Shown here: piece by piece, positions 17,246-25,349 of the stretch
Position numbering within the stretch: position 1 is the stretch's first letter
How the letters are laid out: every line of letters begins with the position of its first letter
DNA from: DATARR01 sp036376245
Lineage (GTDB): Bacteria > Acidobacteriota > Thermoanaerobaculia > Multivoradales > UBA5704
Reading direction: 5' to 3'
Assembly (NCBI GenBank): GCA_036376245.1
Contig: DASVAS010000070.1
Coordinates: 1 to 64,000, forward strand
Length of the DNA stretch: 64,000 nt
Made by a program: the position numbers and the translations under genes
Notes under the pieces: model-generated
What the model saw: the letters and a program-made list of their open reading frames with translations, nothing else
Database searches by the model: none
What the model was told of the DNA's origin: nothing

Positions 17246-17764
17246 ATGGCAGATGGAAAGAAGAGCTCCCTAGATACCGTCGCGAACATCGCGATCATTC
17301 TGGTCTGCGCGATCGCGGCGGTGGTGTTGATCCGCAACCAGTTCTTCCCGCCGCAGCCGCCGCCGCGGCCGGGACAGGCCGAGGTGGGCGACACCCTCGC
17401 GCCGATCAAGCAGGCCCTCCCGGCCGGTACCGAGCGCGCCATGGTGGTGGCCCTCTCGCCCACCTGTCACTTCTGCAACGAGAGCATGCCGTTCTACAAG
17501 AAGCTCATCGACGAGCGGAACAGCAAGAGCTCGCCCGTGAAGGTGATCGCGGCCGTGCCCTCGGACCAGGCGATCCAGGAGGAGAACCAGAAGTTCGCCG
17601 CCGCCGGCGTCAAGCCGGACCAGGTGGTCAAGATGGACTTCGCCGCCATCAAGGTCCCGGGCACCCCCACGATCCTGCACGTGGACAACAACGGCAAGGT
17701 CCTCGACGTCTGGGTCGGCAAGCAGGACGCCGGCGGCGAGAAGCAGGTCCTCAAGAAGCTGTAG
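17246..17764 (+). CDS. Membrane-anchored thioredoxin-like protein
   Basis: The 172-residue protein has one N-terminal membrane helix (about residues 13-30) and a thioredoxin-fold domain outside the cytoplasm. The redox motif CHFC lies in VVALSPTCHFCNESMPFYKKL, and the cis-proline is in VPGTPTILHVD. It probably reduces or oxidises envelope disulfides, as TlpA/ResA-type proteins do. No cytochrome maturation genes are nearby, so its partner is unknown. A polypurine AGGAGAAGAAA precedes the ATG. Confidence 0.85.
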   Translation: MADGKKSSLDTVANIAIILVCAIAAVVLIRNQFFPPQPPPRPGQAEVGDTLAPIKQALPAGTERAMVVALSPTCHFCNESMPFYKKLIDERNSKSSPVKVIAAVPSDQAIQEENQKFAAAGVKPDQVVKMDFAAIKVPGTPTILHVDNNGKVLDVWVGKQDAGGEKQVLKKL

Positions 17765-17787
17765 GGCGTCACTCCCCCGGCCCCGGG

Positions 17788-17893
17788 AAGGACCTAAAGG
17801 ACACCAAGGACACCAGGGACACCAGGGACACCAAGGACGGCTGAAGCGCTGTCCTTGAGGTCCTTGGTGTCTTTGGTGTCCCTGTTGTCCTTT
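17788..17893. repeat. Hairpin made of AAGGACACC direct repeats, family A (copy 1)
   Basis: The left arm repeats AAGGACACC and AGGGACACC about five times. The right arm is its inverted form (GTCCTTGGTGTCTTTGGTGTCC). RNA from this stretch would fold into a long stem in either direction. Related copies are at 35942-36021 and 44899-44993. It lies between two genes of the same orientation. Confidence 0.8.
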
Positions 17894-17972
17894 GCCCCCC
17901 ATGGCACCGCTCTTGCTCTAAAGCCCTCATTGAGGGCAATGGAGCCTGATTTGGAGTAAAAAAGGAGCGGAC

Positions 17973-18470
17973 ATGGAGATCGATTCCCTCAGAAAGCTTT
18001 ACGTCGAAGAGCTGAAAGACCTCTACAGCGCCGAGAAGCAGATCCTGCAGGCCCTCCCCAGGATGGCGAAGAAAGCCTCGAACCCGAAGCTGCAGCAGGC
18101 CTTCCAGGAGCACGTGGAGGTCACCCGCATGCAGGTCGAGCGCCTGGACCGCATTTTCGAGCTGCTCGGCAAGAGCTCCCGGGGCAAGAAGTGCAAGGGT
18201 ATGGAAGGCCTGCTCGAGGAAGGCAAGGAGATGATGCAGGAGGACATGGACGACGACGTCATGGACGCCGCCCTCATTTCCGCCGCCCAGAAGGTCGAGC
18301 ACTACGAGATGGCCGGCTACGGCACGGTCCGCACCTACGCGAACCTGCTGGGCGAGAAGGAGCACGTCCGGCTCCTGCAGCAGACCCTCGACGAGGAGGG
18401 AGACGCCGACAAGAAGCTCACCCAGCTCGCCGAGAGCCAGATCAACGTGGAGGCGATGGCGGAAGCCTGA
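17973..18470 (+). CDS. DUF892 (YciE/YciF) ferritin-like protein
   Basis: At 165 residues it is a typical DUF892 protein, a four-helix ferritin-like bundle induced by stress in several bacteria. The start SLRKLYVEELKDLYSAEKQILQALP and the later AQKVEHYEMAGYGTVRTYA contain the Glu/His residues that would bind a di-iron centre. The middle segment around KKCKGMEGLLEEGKEM is also characteristic. The exact chemistry is not established. A clear intrinsic terminator follows the stop. Confidence 0.92.
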   Translation: MEIDSLRKLYVEELKDLYSAEKQILQALPRMAKKASNPKLQQAFQEHVEVTRMQVERLDRIFELLGKSSRGKKCKGMEGLLEEGKEMMQEDMDDDVMDAALISAAQKVEHYEMAGYGTVRTYANLLGEKEHVRLLQQTLDEEGDADKKLTQLAESQINVEAMAEA

Positions 18471-18497
18471 GCGGACGTCCACGCGGCCAGGACGAGG

Positions 18498-18529
18498 AGG
18501 ACCGGGCTCAGCCCGGTCCTTTGCTTTTG
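18498..18529 (+). terminator. Intrinsic terminator after the DUF892 gene
   Basis: AGGACCGGG (18498-18506) pairs with CCCGGTCCT (18512-18520) around a 5-nt loop, followed by TTGCTTTTGG. It lies 28 bp after the stop codon. Confidence 0.8.
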
Positions 18530-18603
18530 GGTCCGGTTCCTGCATTCATCCGCCTCGGGACGGCCGTTCCCCACCCTGTGATAGCGTCTGACCTCTCTGA
18601 ACA

Positions 18604-20508
18604 ATGAGCCATCAAGATTCTTCCGCGCCGCAGAGTCTTCGCAGCCTCCTGGCCCTCGGCCTGGGTGCTCTCGGGGTGGTGTACGGCGACATCGGCACCA
18701 GCCCCCTCTACGCCCTACGCGAATGCTTCCACGGCGAGCACGCCGTGCGCCCCACCCACGACAACGTGCTCGGCGTGCTGTCCCTGGTCTTCTGGGCCCT
18801 CGTCATCATCATCACGGTCAAGTACCTGGTCTTCATCATGCGGGCCGACAACCGGGGCGAGGGAGGCATCCTGGCCCTGATGTCGCTCGTGCCGCCCAGC
18901 CTGCGGTCGGTGCGCGGCGGGCACTGGGTGCTGGTGGCCCTGGGGCTGTTCGGGGCCTCCCTGCTGTACGGCGACGGCATGATCATCCCGTCGATCTCGG
19001 TGCTCTCGGCGGTCGAGGGGCTGGAGGTCGCGACGCCGTTCTTCACCCCCTACGTGGTGCCGATCACGATCTGCATCCTCATCGGGCTGTTCATGCTGCA
19101 GCGCCGGGGCACCGCCGGCATCGGGCGCCTCTTCGGGCCGGTGATGATCGTCTGGTTCCTGACCCTGGCCGTCCTGGGCGCCATCTGGGTGATCCGGGTC
19201 CCGTCCGTGCTCACTGCCGTCAATCCCGCCAACGCGGTGCGCTTCTTCCTGGACAACCGGCTGGGCGGCTTCCTGGTGCTGGGCTCGGTCTTCCTGGTGG
19301 TCACCGGCGGCGAGACCCTCTACGCGGACATGGGGCACTTCGGGCGGCGGCCCATCCGGATGGCCTGGTTCACCCTGGTGCTCCCGGCCCTGCTGCTCAA
19401 CTACTTCGGCCAGGGAGCGGTGCTGATCACCCATCCCGACGCCGCGGCGAACCCGTTCTTCGAGGTGGCGCGCCGCCTCGCCTCGCCGTGGGTCCTCTAC
19501 TACATGGTCATCCTCGCCACGATGGCCACGATCATCGCTTCCCAGGCGGTGATCTCCGGGGCCTTCTCGCTGACCCGCCAGGCGGTGCAGCTCGGCTACA
19601 TCCCGCGGCTCGAGATCGTCCACACCTCGGGCCAAGCGATCGGGCAGATCTACATCCCGTCCGTCAACTGGTTCCTGATGTTCTCGGCCTGCGCGCTGGT
19701 GCTGGGATTCCAGAAGTCCACGAACCTGGCCGCCGCGTACGGCGTGGCGGTGACGACGACCATGGTCATCACCACCATCCTCGCCTACGTCGTCGCCCGC
19801 CGGCTGTGGGGATGGAATCCCTGGCTGGTGACGCCGGTCGCGGCGTTCTTCCTGATCGTCGAGGGCTCGTTCTTCGGCGCCAACATCATCAAGATCTGGG
19901 ACGGCGGCTGGCTGCCCCTGACGGTGGGCACCCTGATCTACACCCTGCTGGCCACCTGGAAGAAGGGGCGGCAGATCCTGAGCGAGCGGCTGGCCAAGGA
20001 CGCCCTGCCCATGGAGCAGTTCGTGGCCAACGTCCAGCCGGACTCGCCGCCGCGCGTCCCCGGCACGGCGGTGTTCCTCTCCCGCGATCCGCGGGGGACG
20101 CCCACGGCGCTGCTCCACAATCTCAAGCACAACAAGGTCCTGCACTCCAAGGTGATCCTGCTGTCGCTGCAGACGGAAGAGATCCCGGCGGTGCCGCCCG
20201 AGGAGCGGATCGAGATCCAGCCCCTGGGCAAGGAGTTCTACCGGGTGATCGCCCACTACGGGTTCATGCAGGACCCGGGGGTGCCGGACGTGCTGGCGCT
20301 GCTCAAGGAGAAGGGGATCCCCCTGGAGCTGATGTCCACCACCTTCTTCCTCAGCCGCGAGACGCTGATCCCGAGCAAGCGCCCGGGCATGGCGATCTGG
20401 CGCGAGAAGCTGTTCGCCCTGATGACCCGCAACGCCCAGCGGCCCACCGACTTCTTCAGGATTCCCGCGAACCGGGTGGTGGAGCTGGGGATGCAGGTGC
20501 GGTTGTAA
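18604..20508 (+). CDS. kup: Kup-type low-affinity potassium transporter
   Basis: The 634-residue protein starts with the conserved GALGVVYGDIGTSPLYALRE and has about twelve membrane helices up to residue 440. GEGGILALMSL, GASLLYGDGMIIPSISVLSA and GGETLYADMGHFG are Kup family signatures. The hydrophilic C-terminal domain (about residues 450-634) is complete. Kup proteins take up potassium together with protons. It stands alone and is followed by a family C palindrome shared with the convergent POT gene. Confidence 0.97.
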   Translation: MSHQDSSAPQSLRSLLALGLGALGVVYGDIGTSPLYALRECFHGEHAVRPTHDNVLGVLSLVFWALVIIITVKYLVFIMRADNRGEGGILALMSLVPPSLRSVRGGHWVLVALGLFGASLLYGDGMIIPSISVLSAVEGLEVATPFFTPYVVPITICILIGLFMLQRRGTAGIGRLFGPVMIVWFLTLAVLGAIWVIRVPSVLTAVNPANAVRFFLDNRLGGFLVLGSVFLVVTGGETLYADMGHFGRRPIRMAWFTLVLPALLLNYFGQGAVLITHPDAAANPFFEVARRLASPWVLYYMVILATMATIIASQAVISGAFSLTRQAVQLGYIPRLEIVHTSGQAIGQIYIPSVNWFLMFSACALVLGFQKSTNLAAAYGVAVTTTMVITTILAYVVARRLWGWNPWLVTPVAAFFLIVEGSFFGANIIKIWDGGWLPLTVGTLIYTLLATWKKGRQILSERLAKDALPMEQFVANVQPDSPPRVPGTAVFLSRDPRGTPTALLHNLKHNKVLHSKVILLSLQTEEIPAVPPEERIEIQPLGKEFYRVIAHYGFMQDPGVPDVLALLKEKGIPLELMSTTFFLSRETLIPSKRPGMAIWREKLFALMTRNAQRPTDFFRIPANRVVELGMQVRL

Positions 20509-20518
20509 AACGCCCCGC

Positions 20519-20670
20519 CCGAGCCCTCACCCCCGGCCCCTCTCCCGACCCCTCCCGCCCTCCCTCACCGGGAGAGGGGAGAAAGACAAAAACAAACCTC
20601 TCCCTCCTCTCCCGGTGAGGGAGGGCGGGAGGGGTCGGGAGAGGAGGGTCGGGGAGGTGAGGGCCCGGGG
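20519..20670. repeat. Dispersed palindromic repeat, family C (copy 3)
   Basis: This is the clearest copy. GAGCCCTCACCCCCGGCCCC and the later GGTGAGGGCCCGGG are the ends, with CCTCCCTCACCGGGAGAGGGG and its inverse in the middle. It fills the gap between two convergent genes, kup and the POT transporter. The outer arms would form a stem of about 60 bp. Confidence 0.85.
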
Positions 20671-20672
20671 GT

Positions 20673-22079
20673 CTACACCCCCGGCATCGACTTCTTCAGC
20701 GGCTTCAGCAGCAACACCAGGACCACCGCCATCACCAGCGCCATGGAGCCGAGCACGGCGAAGAACGTCGAGTGCTTCCAGACGTTCCAGAAGACGCCGA
20801 TCTGGGTCAGCTTGTTGCCGATCGCCGTGGCCGCGAACCAGCCGCCCATCATCACGCCGCGCAGGCGGACCGGGGCGACCTTCGACACCAGCGACAGGCC
20901 CATGGGCGAGAGCATCAGCTCGCCCAGCGAGATGACCGCGTAGGCGCCGATCAGCCACCAGGGCGAAACCTTGCCCGCGTCGCCGCCCGCCTTGGCCGCG
21001 AAGTAGAGGATGTAGAACGACAGGGCGGTCAGGAACATGCCGATGGCCATCTTGGCCGGCGTCGACGGCTCCTTGCCGCGGCGGTCGAGCCACTTCCAGA
21101 ACCAGACCAGGGGGAAGGTCAGGGTGATGATCCAGAACGGATTGATGGCGTTCGAGATGACGCCGGAGACGTCCTCGCCGCTCACGAAGCCCAGGGTGAG
21201 GATGCGGATGATGACCGGCAAAACCTCGGAGGAGGCCCAGTCGGTGTTGTCGTTGGCCCAGTAGGTGAGCGTCGAGCCGTTCTGGTGGAAGACCATCCAG
21301 AAGACGATGACGATCAGGAAGATGACGATCAGGGCCAGGATCCGCCGGCTCTCGGGAACCGCCGCCAGAGCGTCGTTCTGGCGGCTGACGCTCTTGGGCG
21401 GCGCGTCGACGGAGGTTGCGGCCACGGAGGACGTCGGCGTCACCACCTTGCGGTGGTCGGCGTGATCGACGTGGCGCTTGAAGAACCACAGGATGGCGAT
21501 GGAGATCACCATGCCGGCGGCGGCCACGAAGTAGGCCTCGCGGAAGCCGTAGCGCTGCCGGACCGCCTCGGCGACCAGCGGCGCCACGAAAGCGCCGATG
21601 TTGATGCCCATGTAGAAGATGTTGTAGGCGCGGTCCTTGAGGTGGCTCCCCTCGGGATAGAGGGCGCCGACCATGGCCGAGACGTTCGGCTTGAAGAAGC
21701 CGTTGCCGATGATCATCGAGGTGATGCCGGCGTACATCATCGGCACCGTGCCCTGGGCGATCAGGAGGTTGCCGAGCCCCAGGAAGACGCCGCCGAGGAG
21801 CACCGAATTGCGGAAGCCGAGCTTGCGGTCGGCGATCCAGCCGCCTACCAGGGGGCTGAAGTAGACGAACATCAGGTAGTTCGAATAGAGGGTCGTGGCC
21901 CGCGCGTCCGTCCAACTGAACCCTTCGGTGGTGTCCTGAAGGTAGAGCGTGAACATCGCCAGCATCGAGTAGAAAGCGAAACGCTCCCACATCTCGGTGG
22001 CGAACAGGACGTACAGCCCCGGCGGATGCTTTTCGGCCCCGTGCACACGGCCGTCAGCGGTGGTGGTGGCTACACTCAC
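20673..22079 (-). CDS. POT/PTR family proton-dependent peptide transporter
   Basis: A GTG start preceded by AAGGAG (minus strand) gives 468 residues. The proton-coupling motif EMWERFAFY (ExxERF type) is in helix 1. GGWIADRKLGFRNSVLLGG and GNGFFKPNVSAMVG are family signatures, and about twelve to fourteen membrane segments are present. These transporters import di- and tripeptides with protons. A loop insert of about 60 residues between the two halves (near residues 210-270) is rich in Ala, Thr and Ser. No peptidase gene adjoins it. Confidence 0.94.
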   Translation of the reverse strand: MSVATTTADGRVHGAEKHPPGLYVLFATEMWERFAFYSMLAMFTLYLQDTTEGFSWTDARATTLYSNYLMFVYFSPLVGGWIADRKLGFRNSVLLGGVFLGLGNLLIAQGTVPMMYAGITSMIIGNGFFKPNVSAMVGALYPEGSHLKDRAYNIFYMGINIGAFVAPLVAEAVRQRYGFREAYFVAAAGMVISIAILWFFKRHVDHADHRKVVTPTSSVAATSVDAPPKSVSRQNDALAAVPESRRILALIVIFLIVIVFWMVFHQNGSTLTYWANDNTDWASSEVLPVIIRILTLGFVSGEDVSGVISNAINPFWIITLTFPLVWFWKWLDRRGKEPSTPAKMAIGMFLTALSFYILYFAAKAGGDAGKVSPWWLIGAYAVISLGELMLSPMGLSLVSKVAPVRLRGVMMGGWFAATAIGNKLTQIGVFWNVWKHSTFFAVLGSMALVMAVVLVLLLKPLKKSMPGV

Positions 22080-22490
22080 GATAGTGTCTCCTTGCCTCAG
22101 TGGGCGCCGCGCCAGGGCGGCCGCCAGTCCTATATGGCTGAATCGACGCGCGAGCTTAGCACGCCGGCTTCTACCCTCGGCTCCAGGGGCCGATGGGCAG
22201 CAAGGCGGGTGCCAGGGGTCTTCAGCCGGGGCCGGAGCAGGGCCGTCTTTCCGGGAGGACAGGGACGTTCACGGAAAGGTCCACTCCAGAGGTCGATCCA
22301 GGTGGATCTCCCCGTGTTTCCAGGGAGATACGGGCTGGCATCCGGTTTGCCTTAGAGGATGGATGGACACGGACTTTCACCCATCCGACCCGCGGCAGGG
22401 AATTTCGCCGCGCGGCAAACCGGGGGAAGCCGGGCTCCCCCGCCCGGCTTCCCTTCCCTCCTCCCCCTTCCATCGTAGAATCGTAGAATC
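22080..22490. other. Intergenic region between divergent POT and TyrA genes
   Basis: I find no gene here. Several short open frames exist but have no start context or recognisable product. A perfect 11-bp hairpin, GGAAGCCGGGC (22424-22434) with GCCCGGCTTCC (22441-22451), sits 40 bp before the TyrA start. It may terminate or attenuate transcription. No T-box or other amino-acid-sensing motif is visible. Confidence 0.5.
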
Positions 22491-23609
22491 ATGGCTATGA
22501 ATCCTTCCGATTCCCTGTCCAGCCTGCGGGACTCCATCGCCGAGGTCGACCGCGCCCTGATGGAGCTGCTGCGCCGCCGCATGGACCTCGCCGCCGAGGT
22601 CGGGCGCGTGAAGGCCGAATCGAACCTGCCCGTGGTGGTGCGGGACGTGGAGAACCAGGTGCTCGGCCGGGCGCGCCAGCACGCCGAGGCGTGCGGGGTC
22701 TCGGAGGACGTGATGGAGGCGGTGTTCCAGGCCATCATGCGCGGATCGGTGGAGCGGCAGTACCGGGTGGGCATCGAGCGGCGCGAGCTGCGCGGCGAGC
22801 GGGTGCTGATCGTGGGCGGCGCCGGCGGCATGGGCCAGTGGTTCCGGGGGTTCCTGGAGCTGGCGGGCCACAGCGTCGATCTCTCCGACCCCGCGCTGGG
22901 CAACCTGCCGGAGGCGCCCGGAAGGTTCGGAAGCCTGGACGAGATCGCGGACCTGGACGTCTACGCGGCCATCCTTGTGTCGGCGCCCCTGGGCCGGACG
23001 GCGCAGGTGCTGGGCCAGGTGGTGGAGCGCCGCCCGCAGGGGATGGTGGTGGAGATCGCGTCGATCAAGGACCCGCTGACACCGGTCCTGGCCCGGGCCC
23101 GGGAGCTCGGGGTGCGGGCCTTCGCCCTGCACCCGATGTTCGGTCCGGGGAAGTCCTACTACGAGCCGCTGACCTTCGTGCTGGGGACGCAGAGGGACGC
23201 GGCCACCGAGAAACGGGAGCTCGCCCCCCTGCTCGCCCATCCCTACACGAAGCTGGTGGCGGTGCCCTTCCCCCACCATGACCGGCTGATGAGCTGGCTG
23301 CTGGGCCTCGCCCACCTCACCAACATCCTGTTCGGCGTCGCCATCACCGGCTCGGGGATCGAGCCGTCCGAGCTCCACGACTGCGCCTCGACGACGTTCA
23401 CCCGGCAGGCCACCACGGCGCTCTACGTGCTGTCGGAGAACTCCGACCTATACCTCGACATCCAGTACCTCAACCCGCACCGCCATGAGGTCTACAAGGC
23501 GGCGCGGGAGGCTCTGACGCGGATCGAAAGCCTCGTCGAGGCCAAGGAGCGGGAGGGCTTCCGGGAGGCGCTGAGCACCGCCCGGCAGGCGCTCACCCGC
23601 GAGCCTTAG
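22491..23609 (+). CDS. tyrA: Chorismate mutase / prephenate dehydrogenase (T-protein)
   Basis: The 372-residue bifunctional enzyme makes 4-hydroxyphenylpyruvate for tyrosine synthesis. Residues 8-95 are an AroQ-type chorismate mutase (LRDSIAEVDRALMELLRRRMDLAAEVGRVK). From about residue 103 comes the NAD-binding prephenate dehydrogenase with VLIVGGAGGMGQWFRGFLE. The segment VVEIASIKDPL and the HPMFGPG motif are typical of the enterobacterial T-protein branch. No other aromatic pathway gene lies in the window. Confidence 0.93.
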   Translation: MAMNPSDSLSSLRDSIAEVDRALMELLRRRMDLAAEVGRVKAESNLPVVVRDVENQVLGRARQHAEACGVSEDVMEAVFQAIMRGSVERQYRVGIERRELRGERVLIVGGAGGMGQWFRGFLELAGHSVDLSDPALGNLPEAPGRFGSLDEIADLDVYAAILVSAPLGRTAQVLGQVVERRPQGMVVEIASIKDPLTPVLARARELGVRAFALHPMFGPGKSYYEPLTFVLGTQRDAATEKRELAPLLAHPYTKLVAVPFPHHDRLMSWLLGLAHLTNILFGVAITGSGIEPSELHDCASTTFTRQATTALYVLSENSDLYLDIQYLNPHRHEVYKAAREALTRIESLVEAKEREGFREALSTARQALTREP

Positions 23610-23633
23610 GGGGCGATCAAACCGAGAGAGATC

Positions 23634-23756
23634 TGCGCCCGGAGGGCGCGGGGACGTAGCCCAGGGCTTCAGACCTGGGTGATAAAGGCACCGAGCGCCG
23701 CGCCTCCGTTCCCAGGCCTGAAGGCCTGGGCTAGGTCCCCGCGCCCTCCGGGCGCA
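23634..23756. repeat. Long inverted repeat, family E
   Basis: The left arm (23634-23679) reads TGCGCCCGGAGGGCGCGGGG and then ACGTAGCCCAGG. The right arm (23711-23756) is its near-perfect inverse, ending CCCCGCGCCCTCCGGGCGCA. The inner part contains CCTGAAGG-type turns like those of family D. It lies between the TyrA gene and the convergent histone-like gene. Confidence 0.8.
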
Positions 23757-23783
23757 AATTCTCCCGGGCTTTGACAGGCGCTC

Positions 23784-24068
23784 TCAGCCCTTCTTCGCCG
23801 CCTTCTTCGCCGGGCTCTTCTTGGCGGCCGCCTTCTTCGGCTTGGCGTCCGAGGTCTTCGCCGCCGCCTTCTTGGCCGCGGCCTTCTTCTTCGCGCCGGC
23901 GGCGCGCTTGGCGACGGCGATCCCGGCCGCGGCGGCGGCCACGGCGGCGACGCCGGCGGCGGCTCCCGCCAGGACCTTCTTCGCCTTCGTGCTGCTCTTG
24001 CTCTTGCTGGCGGTTCCGGGGGTGGACGCGGCCTTCACAGATTCTTTCTGATCCTTTTTCGAGGCCAT
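23784..24068 (-). CDS. Lys/Ala-rich histone H1-like protein
   Basis: The 94-residue protein is dominated by lysine and alanine. The C-terminal third consists of KKAAAKKAAAK and KKSPAKKAAKK type repeats, as in bacterial histone H1-like DNA-binding proteins. Unlike those, it has a central hydrophobic run of about 20 residues (AGAAAGVAAVAAAAAGIAVA) that could be a weak membrane helix or a helical core. An AAAGGAGC Shine-Dalgarno sequence precedes the ATG. It is real as a gene; DNA binding is inferred from composition alone. Confidence 0.75.
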   Translation of the reverse strand: MASKKDQKESVKAASTPGTASKSKSSTKAKKVLAGAAAGVAAVAAAAAGIAVAKRAAGAKKKAAAKKAAAKTSDAKPKKAAAKKSPAKKAAKKG

Positions 24069-24150
24069 ACGGAAGCTCCTTTTTGATAAGAGCTGAAGAA
24101 TACTGATTCAGCTACCGCATCCTCTCAGCAAAAAGCGTGCACATTCTTGC

Positions 24151-25281
24151 CTACGGCCCGCCCAGGGCCTGGGCGAGATCGGCGATCAGGTCGTCCGGGT
24201 GCTCGAGCCCGATGGACAGGCGGATCAGATCCTGGGGCGTTCTGGAGCCCGGTCCTTCGCTGGTGGCCCGGTGCTCGATCAGGCTCTCGACGCCGCCGAG
24301 GGAAGTGGCGCGGGTGAAGAGCTTCGCCCGGCCCACGGCCCGCAGCGCCGCCTCCCGCCCTCCCGCGGCACGGAAGGAGAGCATGGCTCCGAAGGCGGAC
24401 ATCTGGCGCCGGGCCACGTCGTGCCCCGGGTGCGTGGCCAGACCCGGGTAGTGCACGGCGGCGACGCTCGGGAACTGCTCCAGGGCGCCCGCCACGGCCA
24501 GGGCGGTCGCGCTCTGGACCGTCACCCGGCAGGCCAGGGTGCGCACGCCGCGCAGCACCAGCCAGCAGTTGAAGGGGGAGGCCACGCTCCCGAGCACATG
24601 CCGGAGGTGATGGATCTTCTCGTACAGCTCCCCCCGGCGGGCGAAGACCAGGGCGCCCCCCTGGACGTCGCTGTGGCCGCCGAAGTACTTGGTGGTCGAG
24701 TGCAGCGCGACGTCGCACCCCAGCTCCAGCGGCCGCTGCAGCACGGGCGAGGCGAAGGTGTTGTCGACCACGGTGAGGGCGCCGGCGCGTCGGGCGATCG
24801 CGGCGGCGCCGCGCAGGTCCACCACCTTGAGCAGCGGGTTCGAAGGGCTCTCCAGCCAGACCAGCCGGGTCTCCGGGCGGATCGCCGCCTCCAGGGCGGA
24901 GAGGTCCTCCATGCCCACGGAGTCCGAGCGGATCCCCCAGTTCGGGAGAAACTCCTCGGCCGCCTTGCCGAAGCCGTAGTAGGCGTCGTCCGGGAAGACG
25001 ACGTGGGAGCCCGGCGGCAGGGTCTGGAGCAGGGCGATTCCCGCCGCCATCCCCGAGGCGAAGACCAGGGCCGCCTCCCCGCCTTCCAGGGGCGCGAGGG
25101 CTTCTTCGAGCTGCTCCTGGTTGGGGTTGGACTCCCGGATGTAGGTGTGTCCGCCCAGCGGGGTCCCCTGCGGGTCGCGGGCGAAGGTGGTGGACAGGTA
25201 GACGGGAGGGGCGACCGAGCCGGTGACGGGATCGATCCGGCGCCCGGCGTGCACCACGCGGGTCTCGAATTTCATGGCCAT
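24151..25281 (-). CDS. Cys/Met metabolism PLP enzyme (cystathionine gamma-synthase or lyase type)
   Basis: The 376-residue enzyme belongs to the cystathionine synthase/lyase family. YIRESNPNQEQLEEALAPLEGG is the substrate and cofactor contact region. VVDNTFASPVLQRPLELG carries the PLP-ring aspartate, and HSTTKYFGGHSD has the Schiff-base lysine. The C-terminal TSLGGVESLIEHR is typical. Family members make or break cystathionine, or use O-acylhomoserine or methionine. Sequence alone does not decide between synthase (metB) and lyase (mgl/metC). It is downstream of the metalloprotease genes but separated by a terminator. Confidence 0.88.
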   Translation of the reverse strand: MAMKFETRVVHAGRRIDPVTGSVAPPVYLSTTFARDPQGTPLGGHTYIRESNPNQEQLEEALAPLEGGEAALVFASGMAAGIALLQTLPPGSHVVFPDDAYYGFGKAAEEFLPNWGIRSDSVGMEDLSALEAAIRPETRLVWLESPSNPLLKVVDLRGAAAIARRAGALTVVDNTFASPVLQRPLELGCDVALHSTTKYFGGHSDVQGGALVFARRGELYEKIHHLRHVLGSVASPFNCWLVLRGVRTLACRVTVQSATALAVAGALEQFPSVAAVHYPGLATHPGHDVARRQMSAFGAMLSFRAAGGREAALRAVGRAKLFTRATSLGGVESLIEHRATSEGPGSRTPQDLIRLSIGLEHPDDLIADLAQALGGP

Positions 25282-25290
25282 GAGACTAGC

Positions 25291-25324
25291 CGAAAACGCA
25301 AGGGGCCGGCGCGCGGCCGGCCCC
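25291..25324 (-). terminator. Terminator after metalloprotease copy 1
   Basis: GGGGCCGGC (25302-25310) pairs with GCCGGCCCC (25316-25324). Read on the minus strand the stem is followed by TTGCGTTTTCGG. It separates the metalloprotease gene from the PLP enzyme gene. Confidence 0.7.
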
Positions 25325-25349
25325 GGGTCAAACCGCGCGAAGACGGCGT

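Noticed and set aside
17788..17893. Possible CRISPR array because of short direct repeats
   Set aside because: Units are about 10 bp with no unique spacers, and the array is an inverted repeat. No cas genes are present in the window.
22193..22486. Open frame before the TyrA gene
   Set aside because: It has no start context, is full of Pro/Arg/Gly, and crosses the hairpin at 22424-22451.
22080..22490. T-box or other amino-acid riboswitch upstream of tyrA
   Set aside because: The conserved T-box sequence (GGUGGNACCGCG-type) is absent, and no specifier-loop layout could be found.
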